Shown here in pieces: positions 52,228 to 60,515 of a DNA stretch of 64,000 nucleotides. Source of the stretch: Cyclobacterium xiamenense (lineage in GTDB: Bacteria > Bacteroidota > Bacteroidia > Cytophagales > Cyclobacteriaceae); NCBI RefSeq assembly GCF_009467825.1, contig NZ_WIOK01000006.1, forward strand, positions 143,735-207,734, written 5' to 3'. Each line of letters begins with the position of its first letter. Positions within the stretch are counted from its first letter, which is position 1. The translations under genes and the position numbers were made by a program. Under the pieces are notes generated by a model that searched no databases, was not told where the DNA came from, and saw only the letters and a list, made by a program, of their open reading frames with translations.

Positions 52228-53166
52228 ATGGAAATCTACGAACATCAACCGGGGTATCAGGTGAGGCAGCATTGGTTGCTTTCCTTTTCGGTTTTGGTTT
52301 TACTTGTATTTGGCGCCCTCGCCATCCTTCAAACCCTGGCTGTCGGGCTGATTCCTTTCTTATTTGGAATTGGCTTTGATCAGTTACCCGCACTTTTGAG
52401 TGGAACATTGGATCATCCAAACGGGCGAATGGCCTTCCTGTTCATACAAGGCTTAGGGGGAGGTTTGGCTTTCTGGTTGGGTGGTTGGCTGTTTATCCGG
52501 CTGGTAGACAAAAAAACCATGCGGCTTTCCCGGCAGTTTAGCCCGGAAAAACTGCACGAAATCGGGTTGGTGTTTCCCATTCTGATTGGGTTTGTGTTGT
52601 TTAATTCCCTGTGGGTGTACCTCAACATGAACATGGAGTTTCCGGAAGCATGGAAGGGTTTGGAGACCCTACTTCGGGAAAAGGAGGACCAGTTGATGGA
52701 GTTGACCCTTTACCTGACCGATTTTGCCAGTACCGGGGAGTTGCTCATGGGCATTTTGGTGATCGGTGTATTGGCGGGCATTGGGGAAGAATATCTTTTT
52801 AGGGGAATCGTCCAACCAAAAATGCATGCCTATACCCAAAACGCGCACCTTGCCGTTTGGCTTACAGCACTTATCTTTTCGGCTATCCACTTTCAGTTTT
52901 ACGGGTTCCTACCCAGGATGATGCTCGGCGCATTGTTTGGCTACCTGTACCTGTATTCCGGAACGTTGGTTTTTCCCATTCTGGCCCATATACTCAACAA
53001 TACCTTTACCCTATTTCTGGTCTATTTCAACAAATTGAATTTGATCGACTACGACATGGAAAATGCGACCGAACTACACTGGGAATACGTCCTTATTGGC
53101 GGGGTCGTCTTTCTGCTTTCCTGGAAACGGTTTCTGAGCCGGCAAAAAACCCAAACACATGCGTAA
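52228..53166 (+). CDS. CPBP-family intramembrane metalloprotease
   Basis: A 312-residue membrane protein with about eight helices, of the CAAX-protease / bacteriocin-processing (CPBP, Abi) family. Motif 1 is GEEYLFRG with Glu187, Glu188 and Arg192; the His motif is FSAIHFQFYGF, and LAHILNNTF gives motif 3. The start at 52228 is preferred because the 12 codons before it overlap a region without a ribosome-binding site. It overlaps the next gene by 8 bases. Bacterial members process or protect against peptides; the substrate is unknown. Confidence 0.9.
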   Translation: MEIYEHQPGYQVRQHWLLSFSVLVLLVFGALAILQTLAVGLIPFLFGIGFDQLPALLSGTLDHPNGRMAFLFIQGLGGGLAFWLGGWLFIRLVDKKTMRLSRQFSPEKLHEIGLVFPILIGFVLFNSLWVYLNMNMEFPEAWKGLETLLREKEDQLMELTLYLTDFASTGELLMGILVIGVLAGIGEEYLFRGIVQPKMHAYTQNAHLAVWLTALIFSAIHFQFYGFLPRMMLGALFGYLYLYSGTLVFPILAHILNNTFTLFLVYFNKLNLIDYDMENATELHWEYVLIGGVVFLLSWKRFLSRQKTQTHA

Positions 53167-53365
53167 ATGGCAAAAAATTTTTGAATCTGATTCTCCGATC
53201 CGGGCTGAAATTGTCAAGGGGGTTTTGGAAGAAAAGGGCATCGTGGCCGTCATCCTGAATAAAAAGGATCCCGTGTACAAAATTCACGGCAGCATAGAGG
53301 TGATGGTTTCTGCTGACGAAGCCATCCGGGCTATAACTATCGTTGAGAATGAGATCTCGTTTTAG
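53159..53365 (+). CDS. DUF2007 small protein (putative signal-transducing protein)
   Basis: A 68-residue protein of family DUF2007: KIFESDSPIRAEIVKGVLEE, then GIVAVILNKKD and the C-terminal VMVSADEAIRAITIVE. The fold resembles the ferredoxin-like PII/ACT group, and members are thought to be small regulators. It overlaps the CPBP gene by 8 bases and the cdsA start by 17 bases, so translation is coupled through the three genes. Confidence 0.88.
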   Translation: MRKWQKIFESDSPIRAEIVKGVLEEKGIVAVILNKKDPVYKIHGSIEVMVSADEAIRAITIVENEISF

Positions 53366-54188
53366 CATCAGCAATTATAGCAACCTGGCACAGCGAGTCA
53401 TTACCGCGCTGATTGGCGCTGCGGTGATTATCGGCAGCACCATTTTTAGCGAATGGGCGTATTTCTTCGTGTTTGCCATTCTGCTTGGCTTCACACAAAT
53501 GGAGTTTTACAAGCTATCGGGCCTGGACGGAATGTTGCCCTTGAAAAGTTTTGGGACCTTTGTGGGATTATTAATCTTTGCGTTTACCTTTTTGGAGGAA
53601 ATGAAAATCATTCCCATTGCCTATTACTTTCTGGTATTTCCGCTGCTGTCCATGATCTTTTTTATCAAACTGTACCGAAAGTCGGACAAAAAGCCATTTA
53701 CGGGAATTGCCTACACGATTTTGGGGATCTTTTACGTGGCCATTCCCTTTTCTCTGTTGACGGTTGCGGCCTTTTCGGTAGACAATACGTTTCATTTCGA
53801 AATTGTTATCGGTTCTTTGCTGATCTTATGGGCCAGTGATTCAGGCGCGTATTTTGCCGGAACGAAATTTGGAAAAACGAAGCTTTTTGAACGGGTGTCA
53901 CCAAAAAAATCCTGGGAAGGGAGCCTTGGAGGGGCTTTTACAGCGATTGTCGTCACCTATTTCATTTCGAAAAATTTCACTGTCCTGCCGGAGTGGCAGT
54001 GGTTTTGTATCATGACCATTATCATCATTGCAGGTACGTATGGCGACCTGATCGAATCCCTTTTTAAACGGAGCATTGCCATCAAAGACTCGGGAAAAGG
54101 GCTTCCCGGACACGGAGGCTTTATGGATCGATTTGATGGTTTGCTTTTATCTACGCCATTTATCGTAGCATTTTTGAAAATATTTTAA
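53349..54188 (+). CDS. cdsA: phosphatidate cytidylyltransferase CdsA
   Basis: A 279-residue membrane enzyme that makes CDP-diacylglycerol from phosphatidate and CTP. It has about eight helices, and the C-terminal signature is complete: SLFKRSIAIKDSGKGLPGHG then GFMDRFDGLL. The ATG at 53349 is preferred over a TTG two codons before. It overlaps the DUF2007 gene by 17 bases. The psd gene follows, so the route to phosphatidylethanolamine is partly encoded here. Confidence 0.95.
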   Translation: MRSRFSISNYSNLAQRVITALIGAAVIIGSTIFSEWAYFFVFAILLGFTQMEFYKLSGLDGMLPLKSFGTFVGLLIFAFTFLEEMKIIPIAYYFLVFPLLSMIFFIKLYRKSDKKPFTGIAYTILGIFYVAIPFSLLTVAAFSVDNTFHFEIVIGSLLILWASDSGAYFAGTKFGKTKLFERVSPKKSWEGSLGGAFTAIVVTYFISKNFTVLPEWQWFCIMTIIIIAGTYGDLIESLFKRSIAIKDSGKGLPGHGGFMDRFDGLLLSTPFIVAFLKIF

Positions 54189-54300
54189 TTCTTACCTGAA
54201 AAAATCCTAATATTGTAAAACGTAAGTCCATACCCTGCGCTCGCTGGCAGCCAATAATTGCTGACTGACGCCGGCGCAGTTGAATCAAAGTTGCTCGCTC

Positions 54301-54963
54301 ATGACCATTCATAAAGAAGGAAGATCGCTATTATTTTGGCTACTCTTTATACTGGCCGCAGTTAATATCCTGCTGCATCAGGTTTTACCCGACAGAGAGT
54401 TACTGTTAAACCTGACGATGCTGGGAAGCATTGTTGGCTACCTGGCTGTTTTGCAGTTTTTTCGAAACCCGGCCATCCCCATGCCCGATGACCCCGCGTT
54501 GATTTATGCAGCTGCAGATGGAAAAGTGGTGACCATCGAAAAAACGCGCGAGGACGAATACCTACAGGAAGACCGGATTCAGGTATCGGTGTTCATGTCC
54601 CCCATAAACGTGCACGTCAACCGGTCTCCCTTGACTGGCCTGGTCAAATACGTTAAATACCATCCGGGAAAGTACCTGGTGGCCTGGCATCCGAAATCAA
54701 GCACCGAAAACGAACGAACCTCTCTGGTATTGGAGCATCCCTCCGGGCTGCTACTGATGGTTCGGCAAATAGCCGGAGCCATGGCCAGGCGCATCAAGTG
54801 GTACGTAAATGAGGGCGATCCCGTGGTGCAGGGGCACGAATTTGGTTTTATAAAATTTGGTTCCAGAGTGGATCTGTTTCTCCCGCTGGATGCTGAGATA
54901 TTGGTAACGGTAAACCAAAAGACAAAGGCTGGCATCACCCCAATTGCCCGTCTTAAATCCTAA
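54301..54963 (+). CDS. psd: phosphatidylserine decarboxylase, short form
   Basis: A 220-residue membrane-bound pyruvoyl enzyme that turns phosphatidylserine into phosphatidylethanolamine. Two N-terminal helices (about 11-30 and 35-53), then DGKVVTIEKTREDEYL, SVFMSPINVHVNRSPLTG and the self-cleavage site FIKFGSRVDLFLP, where cleavage between Gly187 and Ser188 makes the pyruvoyl group. The short length and the FGS (not LGST) site match the non-canonical short Psd group. The ATG at 54301 is chosen over an upstream TTG. It ends 7 bp from a convergent response-regulator gene. Confidence 0.95.
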   Translation: MTIHKEGRSLLFWLLFILAAVNILLHQVLPDRELLLNLTMLGSIVGYLAVLQFFRNPAIPMPDDPALIYAAADGKVVTIEKTREDEYLQEDRIQVSVFMSPINVHVNRSPLTGLVKYVKYHPGKYLVAWHPKSSTENERTSLVLEHPSGLLLMVRQIAGAMARRIKWYVNEGDPVVQGHEFGFIKFGSRVDLFLPLDAEILVTVNQKTKAGITPIARLKS

Positions 54964-54970
54964 GCATTCC

Positions 54971-55615
54971 TCAGCCCAGACCCATTTCCAGGGCTTTTTT
55001 CACCAATTCTGCCATGGAAGACACTTCCAGCTTCCGGTGAAGGTGTTTTCGGTGGGTTTCGACCGTGAACACACTCAGGTACAGCTGGTCCGCGATTTCC
55101 TTATTACTTTTCCCACGGGCAATCCATTTAAGGATTTCCAACTCGCGTTTTGATAGCTTGAAGGCTGTTTTGAAGTGATCGTATTGGTCGAATTCGTCTT
55201 CCTCCGCTTGTTTCAATACTTGCTCAAAATTCGCCAGGTACCTTTCTTCCATTACTTCCCGGATGGTAAAAATCAATTCGTCGGGATCGGCATTTTTCAG
55301 CACGTAGGCGTCTACTCCCTGCTGTATGCATTTTTTAAAAATTTCTTCTTCGTCGTACATGGAAAGCACGATGGTTTTTATTTTCCAGCGCTTCTTCTTG
55401 ATGTGTTGCAGAATTCCGAGCCCATTGAGCCCCGGCATGTTCATATCCGTAATGAGCAAATCTGCTTTGATCGTTTCCAAGGCTTCCAACAGTTCCTTCC
55501 CGTTATGGTATACCCCTTCTACCTGAAAGTCTTCCTCTCTGGACAACAGGTTTTCGATACCTGCTGCGAATAACTTGTGGTCGTCTGCCAGGACGATTTT
55601 GGTTTTAGTTGTCAT
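54971..55615 (-). CDS. LuxR-type (NarL) response regulator
   Basis: A 214-residue response regulator. The receiver domain (1-125) has D11/D12, the phosphoacceptor Asp57 (LLITDMNMPG) and Lys near 107 (YVLKNADPDEL). The LuxR HTH is at about 145-210 (LSKRELEILKWIARGKSNKE, IADQLYLSVFTVETHRKHLH). It is the output of a sensor pair encoded upstream, whose histidine kinase overlaps it by 11 bases. Target genes unknown. Confidence 0.95.
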   Translation of the reverse strand: MTTKTKIVLADDHKLFAAGIENLLSREEDFQVEGVYHNGKELLEALETIKADLLITDMNMPGLNGLGILQHIKKKRWKIKTIVLSMYDEEEIFKKCIQQGVDAYVLKNADPDELIFTIREVMEERYLANFEQVLKQAEEDEFDQYDHFKTAFKLSKRELEILKWIARGKSNKEIADQLYLSVFTVETHRKHLHRKLEVSSMAELVKKALEMGLG

Positions 55616-56387
55616 CGTTAGCCTCGATTGATTCCTCCAGTTGGATTTTTATTTGGGTCCCCTCGTTGCTGGCCGAAACCACCTCCACCTGACCATTGAT
55701 TGCTTTAATTCTGGATTTAAGGTTTTTTATTCCCAACCCGGAGGATGCATTGGCTGTATCAAACCCAACGCCGTCGTCCCGTATAAGTAGCGTGGGGATT
55801 CCGCCTTCCTCCACAAGGTGAATGGAAATCAACTGAGGAGATGCGTGTTTCATGGCATTATTCAGGCATTCCTGTACCATCCGGATCACAACCAATTTCT
55901 TGTCCCCCTCTAGCCTGTCAAAGTAATCGCTCGTCTTTTCAAAAGCGGTCTTACAGAAACCGCTTTTTTCGATCTTGCCCAGCTCATCGGTCAGAAAATC
56001 TTCAAATTTTAAGGCGTTGAGGTAATCCTTATTAATGGACCTGGACAAGCTCCGAACCTCCCGGATAATCTGATTAATCAATTTTTTCCCTTCGTACAGT
56101 CCCGACCCATCCGGATTATTCAACACCAATTTCGCAAGCGAGAGCAATTGTCCGATATTGTCGTGCAACTCCTGACTGACAAAAAGCAGGGTCTGTTCGC
56201 GCATCTCCTTTTCCGCATTCAGAATGGTGTTTTCGTAGTCCGCCTTGAGGAGTTGGATTCGATGCCGATTTTTGATCTGCCGCTGCCGGTGGACAATGAC
56301 GATGGTAACGATAAATACCGCCATGATCACCATCAGCACCACTCCGGTAAGGATGGCCAAAAACGTAGGCAAGGCATTATCTTCCAT
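55605..56387 (-). CDS. sensor histidine kinase, HisKA_3 type
   Basis: A 260-residue kinase started at the ATG at 56387. One N-terminal helix (about 8-33) is followed by a coil and the dimerisation/phosphoacceptor region with His75 (SQELHDNIGQLLSLAK), then an HATPase domain (NALKHASPQLISIHL-like here NNAMKHASPQLISIHLV, LLIRDDGVGFDT, GLGIKNLKSRIKAING). There is no periplasmic sensing domain, so the signal may come from the 7TM protein encoded just upstream, which overlaps by 11 bases. Confidence 0.92.
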   Translation of the reverse strand: MEDNALPTFLAILTGVVLMVIMAVFIVTIVIVHRQRQIKNRHRIQLLKADYENTILNAEKEMREQTLLFVSQELHDNIGQLLSLAKLVLNNPDGSGLYEGKKLINQIIREVRSLSRSINKDYLNALKFEDFLTDELGKIEKSGFCKTAFEKTSDYFDRLEGDKKLVVIRMVQECLNNAMKHASPQLISIHLVEEGGIPTLLIRDDGVGFDTANASSGLGIKNLKSRIKAINGQVEVVSASNEGTQIKIQLEESIEANDDN

Positions 56388-57054
56388 TTCGATTCGCCGA
56401 AAAGATAAAAGAAGAATAAAACGAAAGGCCAAAAATCAGGTAAAGCATGGCCGCAAAAATTCGGTTCATGGAGGCCAACACGGTCAGGTACCATTTGTCA
56501 ATATCCCAGAGAATATTCAACGCTCCGAAATAAATAAAATTCGGGCAATAAAAAAGAAGAATGGCAGCAATGTTCCAAAAATGAGGTACGCCAAGCAGGG
56601 GCTTGTCCCAAAAACCCTCCAAAAGAAAGATGCGGTACAGCAGGTAACAACTCACCACTACGATCCCAAAACTTCCAAGCAAGTGGGTATATTGCTGAAA
56701 GAGTTGAGACGGGTTTTGAAAAAAAACACTGTTTACAAGGGCCCATGCAACAAATAAAAGCATGAATTGGTCAATCCGCTTTTTCACCAAGGGCACATCC
56801 ACCAGCGACTTCAAATAGACCAAAATCAACAAGGTCTCTCCGCAAACAAAGAAGATATTGTATACCAATACGTTTTTCTGCCCATTTTGCACCAGGTAAT
56901 AGGCGTATAACTCAAAGGTCAACACATATAAAATGATGAAAAAAATGTACGCATGGGCTCGCTTATCTTCGGTTTGTATCTTCCGTACAGGGAAGTATAA
57001 GAGCGAGCACAGCAATCCTACCCCAATACAGGAAAGGTATACAGCGATTGTCAT
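56377..57054 (-). CDS. seven-helix membrane protein, putative sensor partner
   Basis: A 225-residue protein with seven clear hydrophobic helices (about 3-23, 34-54, 66-86, 97-113, 125-146, 160-180 and 194-216) and short loops. It has no enzyme motif. It precedes a HisKA_3 kinase gene and overlaps it by 11 bases, and such 7TM-kinase-regulator sets recur in Bacteroidota, so a sensor role is likely. I do not recognise the family. It is 41 bp after a 115-residue gene. Confidence 0.75.
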   Translation of the reverse strand: MTIAVYLSCIGVGLLCSLLYFPVRKIQTEDKRAHAYIFFIILYVLTFELYAYYLVQNGQKNVLVYNIFFVCGETLLILVYLKSLVDVPLVKKRIDQFMLLFVAWALVNSVFFQNPSQLFQQYTHLLGSFGIVVVSCYLLYRIFLLEGFWDKPLLGVPHFWNIAAILLFYCPNFIYFGALNILWDIDKWYLTVLASMNRIFAAMLYLIFGLSFYSSFIFSANRNGR

Positions 57055-57095
57055 GGCGAAAGAAACGTTGAATTGAATTCGTTCTTGGAGGCCTC

Positions 57096-57443
57096 CTAGC
57101 AGTCAGGAGGACATACCTTACCTCCATTTACAATCATGGTTTCCTGCCCCGGATCTTGGTTCTCATTCGAGGCAGTAAGAACTACCGTCAATTTCCCGAT
57201 ATAGTCGGAAGCGCGTTCGGCATCGTCTCTTTCGGATACAGTGCGTTCGTCGTACATACCCAGGTAAATCTTGATACCTCCTTGTTTTGGATCGGTTTGC
57301 GCCAGAAGCTTTTCAATGGTTTCCCTGTCGAACCAAACTGACCGCGTCTGCCGTTTCGCAGATTCCTGGTTGATTGCCTTTTCCGCTTCCTGAATGAATT
57401 TTTCGTAATTCCGTTTCAGAATATCAAATTTCTCTAAGTCCAT
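57096..57443 (-). CDS. hypothetical 115-residue cytoplasmic protein
   Basis: A small protein: a helical N-terminal half (KRNYEKFIQEAEKAINQE), a VWFDRETIEKLLAQTD segment, then GGIKIYLGMYDERTVS and KLTVVLTASNENQ, ending GGKVCPPDC. The GIKIYLGMY block resembles a family of short Bacteroidota proteins of unknown function (recalled, not searched). The closing two cysteines in a CPPDC tail are distinctive. First gene of the likely operon with the 7TM protein, kinase and regulator. Confidence 0.65.
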   Translation of the reverse strand: MDLEKFDILKRNYEKFIQEAEKAINQESAKRQTRSVWFDRETIEKLLAQTDPKQGGIKIYLGMYDERTVSERDDAERASDYIGKLTVVLTASNENQDPGQETMIVNGGKVCPPDC

Positions 57444-57767
57444 TGATGGTTTACTTTAGGTGATTGTCGTTGATCAAAATTAACCAAACTTCCGATTAAT
57501 CCTTCCCCACCGAAATAAAATTCCTGCCTTTTTGTTGCACCGCTGCCTCTCAAACCCCACCACCTTCCATTGCCTCAGCGCTAATTTACTGCGACAACCG
57601 AGCCCAGGTAACAAACAAACCGAAGATTTGGTGAGGGGAACCATTAAAAGGGAATAGGAGCACTAATTAAAATAATTACCCCTTAAATCAATTACCCATT
57701 CTTCTTTCCGAAAAATTTTTTATACTTTACTTTATTATTTGGAAACCGAGACTTACCCGCACCGTAC
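57444..57767. other. 324-bp intergenic region between divergent genes
   Basis: No gene is visible. It must hold the promoters of the signalling operon (minus strand) and of the LemA-DUF2207 pair (plus strand). The last 60 bp before LemA are very A/T-rich with TACTTTA and TATTATTTG runs, but I could not fit a clean -33/-7 pair. Confidence 0.5.
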
Positions 57768-58316
57768 ATGATTGTTACCTTAGTAGTCCTTGGTCTTCTC
57801 CTGATACAGACCATCGTCATTTATAACCGACTGATCCGCTTACGAAATAATGCCCGTGAAGGATGGAGTGGCATTGACGTTCAGTTGAAACGCCGGGCTG
57901 ACCTGGTTCCCAATCTGGTCACTACCGTAAAAGGCTATGCCAACCATGAGCAGCAGCTTCTGGAAGATATCACCAAACTACGTAACCAAACCATCGCCGA
58001 CCAAAGTATCCCCAACCAGGCCAAAACTGCCGCCGAACTGGGGCGCTCCCTACAGCGACTGCTGGTGATTGCAGAGGCGTATCCCGAATTGAAGGCTGAC
58101 AAAAATTTCCTCAAACTCCAGGAACAACTCTCGGAAATCGAAAACACGCTGCAAAAGTCAAGAAGGTACTACAATGGAACCGTTCGGGAACTGAACATCA
58201 AAATCGAGTCTTTCCCTTCCAATCTTGTAGCCAAGATTTTTAGTTTTGAAAAATTTGACTTTTTTGCACTGACAGACGCGTCCGACAGGGCCGTTCCCGA
58301 AATAAATCTCAACTAA
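57768..58316 (+). CDS. LemA-family protein
   Basis: A 182-residue LemA protein. One N-terminal membrane helix (about 2-20) is followed by a four-helix-bundle body with the family block NAREGWSGIDVQLKRRADLV, PNLVTTVKGYANHEQQLLED, and SRRYYNGTVRELNIKIESFP. LemA proteins sit in the envelope with the N-terminus outside; their role is not settled. The DUF2207 gene begins one base after the stop, the usual partner. Confidence 0.94.
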   Translation: MIVTLVVLGLLLIQTIVIYNRLIRLRNNAREGWSGIDVQLKRRADLVPNLVTTVKGYANHEQQLLEDITKLRNQTIADQSIPNQAKTAAELGRSLQRLLVIAEAYPELKADKNFLKLQEQLSEIENTLQKSRRYYNGTVRELNIKIESFPSNLVAKIFSFEKFDFFALTDASDRAVPEINLN

Positions 58317-58317
58317 T

Positions 58318-60249
58318 ATGCGAAAAAAACCCATCGTGCTTGTACTGGTATTGCTGCTTGGCCTGGCCTTTTATCCACCGGTGATGGCCCAGGAACAGGA
58401 GGAGATCCTTTCGTACCACAGTGAAATCAACATCCAACTGGACGGCTCCCTGGACGTTACGGAAAAGATCACGGTAAGGAGTACAGGAAATGCCATCAAA
58501 CGGGGCATCTTCCGGAGTTTCCCCGTACGTTACCGCGACCGGTACGAAAATCAGGTGCGGGTGGGGTTCGATGTGCTGGAGGTAAAGAAGGACGGCACGG
58601 ACGAACCCTACGAAGTGATCCGGCAGGGCGATTATCAGGTGGTCCGGATCGGAGATGAAAATACCTTTTTGGACCCCGGCGAATACACCTATACGATCCG
58701 ATACACGACAAACCGGCAAATTGGCTTTTTTGATACCTACGATGAACTGTACTGGAATGCCATCGGCGACCAATGGGATTTTCGAATCAATCAGGCTTCG
58801 GCAAGAATCGTGCTGCCGGAAGGTGGCGAAATCGGTCAGTTTGCCGCCTACGCGGGTCCTGTAGGAAGCACCGACTGCCCCTGCGACATTGAAAAGGAAT
58901 CTGACACCGAATTGTACGTAGCGGTGACGGAACCACTCAGCCCTCGTGAACCGCTTACCCTGGCGGTTTCCTGGCAGAAAGGCCTCATCGAGCCCCCGGG
59001 TACGGTGGAAAAGACCGGGGATTTTCTGCGCGATAATGGGGGCATTTTATTGCTGCTACTCGGCATCATCGCAGCATCGCTTTATTACTTTTATGCCTGG
59101 AACCGGGTGGGTAAAGACCCGGAAAAGGGCGGGATTTATCCGATTTTTGACGTACCGGAAGGACTGGATGCAGCAGCTGTGCGGTACTTGTACAAAATGG
59201 GGTTCGATACCAAAGCCTACGTGGCCGCAATCGTCGAATTGGCAACCGGAGGTCACTTGAAAATCATCGAAGAAAAAAGGAAAAAATACGTGCTGGAAAA
59301 AGGTGAGGCAACGGAGACTACCAACAGTGGCTACCTGGCGATCCTCTCCAACCTGTTTTCCGGCGGAGAACGCACCCTTTCTTTGAATCAGAAAGAGCAT
59401 AAAAAAATTGGTGGCGCGCTCAAAGGCCTGAAAAACGATTTATCCGACCGATTCCAAAAATCCCATTTCAAAACGAATACTACCTGGCTGATTCCAGGCA
59501 TTCTCATCTCCCTACTGATGCTCTTCCTTGGCGCAAGGTCGACAATCAATCAGTCGTTGGAAGAAGAAAATGTGTTTTTGATCATGGGCCTTATTTTTTC
59601 CATTTTCCTGTTGACTTTTCTCAGCAAGGTCTTCCTGACGGTGATGCATTACCTGGACTACGGATACGTGAAGATCGGAACGATTATAGGAGAGATAGTT
59701 AGTTTATTATTCCTACTTGCCTTTCCCGCCGTGCTCATTTTTGTTTTTGATGCCCGGCTCCCATACGGTTTTCTGCTTTTAGCGCTGGTTCTGGGATTGA
59801 TCAATGCAATCTTTATGTTTCTGATGAAGGCCCCTACCGAAAAAGGCAGAAAAGTGATGGACGAGATCGCAGGCTTTCGCATGTACTTAAATGCTGCCGA
59901 GAAACCCTTGCTGGAAACCTACAATCCACCTGGGGTTACGCCGGAGGTGTTTGAAAAATTCCTTCCCTATGCCATCGCATTGGACGTAGGCGAAGCCTGG
60001 GGCAAAGCCATGGAAAATAAGCTCGCGTCGCTGTCCGAAGAAAAAACTGCTACCCGCCGGTACCGTCCCTCCTGGTATGCCGGATCTGCCTTTACGGCGG
60101 GATCGTTGGCGGGCTTTTCGTCCAGTCTTGGAAATTCTTTTGGCTCCGCCCTTAGCAATTCTTCCAGCCCCCCCGGTTCGAAGTCCGGAAGCGGCGGAGG
60201 AGGTAGTTCCGGCGGCGGTGGCGGTGGCGGCGGTGGCGGCGGCTGGTAA
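58318..60249 (+). CDS. DUF2207 membrane protein with glycine-rich tail
   Basis: A 643-residue protein: signal peptide (1-24, ending VMAQ), a periplasmic beta-rich DUF2207 domain (about 30-235), a transmembrane helix (about 240-262), a cytoplasmic part, four more helices (about 390-410, 418-440, 455-480 and 485-505), and a C-terminal tail of Gly/Ser repeats ending GGGW. The order LemA then DUF2207 is conserved in many bacteria and suggests a shared envelope complex. The poly-Gly tail is typical of the family. Function unknown. Confidence 0.92.
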   Translation: MRKKPIVLVLVLLLGLAFYPPVMAQEQEEILSYHSEINIQLDGSLDVTEKITVRSTGNAIKRGIFRSFPVRYRDRYENQVRVGFDVLEVKKDGTDEPYEVIRQGDYQVVRIGDENTFLDPGEYTYTIRYTTNRQIGFFDTYDELYWNAIGDQWDFRINQASARIVLPEGGEIGQFAAYAGPVGSTDCPCDIEKESDTELYVAVTEPLSPREPLTLAVSWQKGLIEPPGTVEKTGDFLRDNGGILLLLLGIIAASLYYFYAWNRVGKDPEKGGIYPIFDVPEGLDAAAVRYLYKMGFDTKAYVAAIVELATGGHLKIIEEKRKKYVLEKGEATETTNSGYLAILSNLFSGGERTLSLNQKEHKKIGGALKGLKNDLSDRFQKSHFKTNTTWLIPGILISLLMLFLGARSTINQSLEEENVFLIMGLIFSIFLLTFLSKVFLTVMHYLDYGYVKIGTIIGEIVSLLFLLAFPAVLIFVFDARLPYGFLLLALVLGLINAIFMFLMKAPTEKGRKVMDEIAGFRMYLNAAEKPLLETYNPPGVTPEVFEKFLPYAIALDVGEAWGKAMENKLASLSEEKTATRRYRPSWYAGSAFTAGSLAGFSSSLGNSFGSALSNSSSPPGSKSGSGGGGSSGGGGGGGGGGGW

Positions 60250-60479
60250 ACGCGTGCCAGCGCCTCTGAATCCGTTGATCCAAGCCTACATTTTTTTTAA
60301 AAACAGATTTTTCCACTTGTCGCTTGGCAGGGATGCATAACCACGCCCTGTCAGCAGGTTGGTGATTAGAAATCCCGAACCGATGCAAAAAAAGAAGGTT
60401 GCATATCCCCTTCTTCCTTTGCGTTGGTCAAGCGATTTTATTGATTTTTTTCTTAGACGTTTACCACTTCGGTCTGTTT

Positions 60480-60509
60480 TTGTCGCCTTGGTCTATAAGA
60501 TCAACTTTA
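60480..60509 (+). promoter_or_regulatory. candidate promoter for the cytolysin-like gene
   Basis: TTG (60480-60482) is followed after 19 bases by CAACTTTA (60502-60509), near the Bacteroidota TAnnTTTG box (A, TTT kept). Transcription would begin around 60515, so the GTG at 60516 would be almost leaderless while the ATG at 60549 would have a 33-base leader. This matters for the choice of start. Confidence 0.4.
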
Positions 60510-60515
60510 CACATC

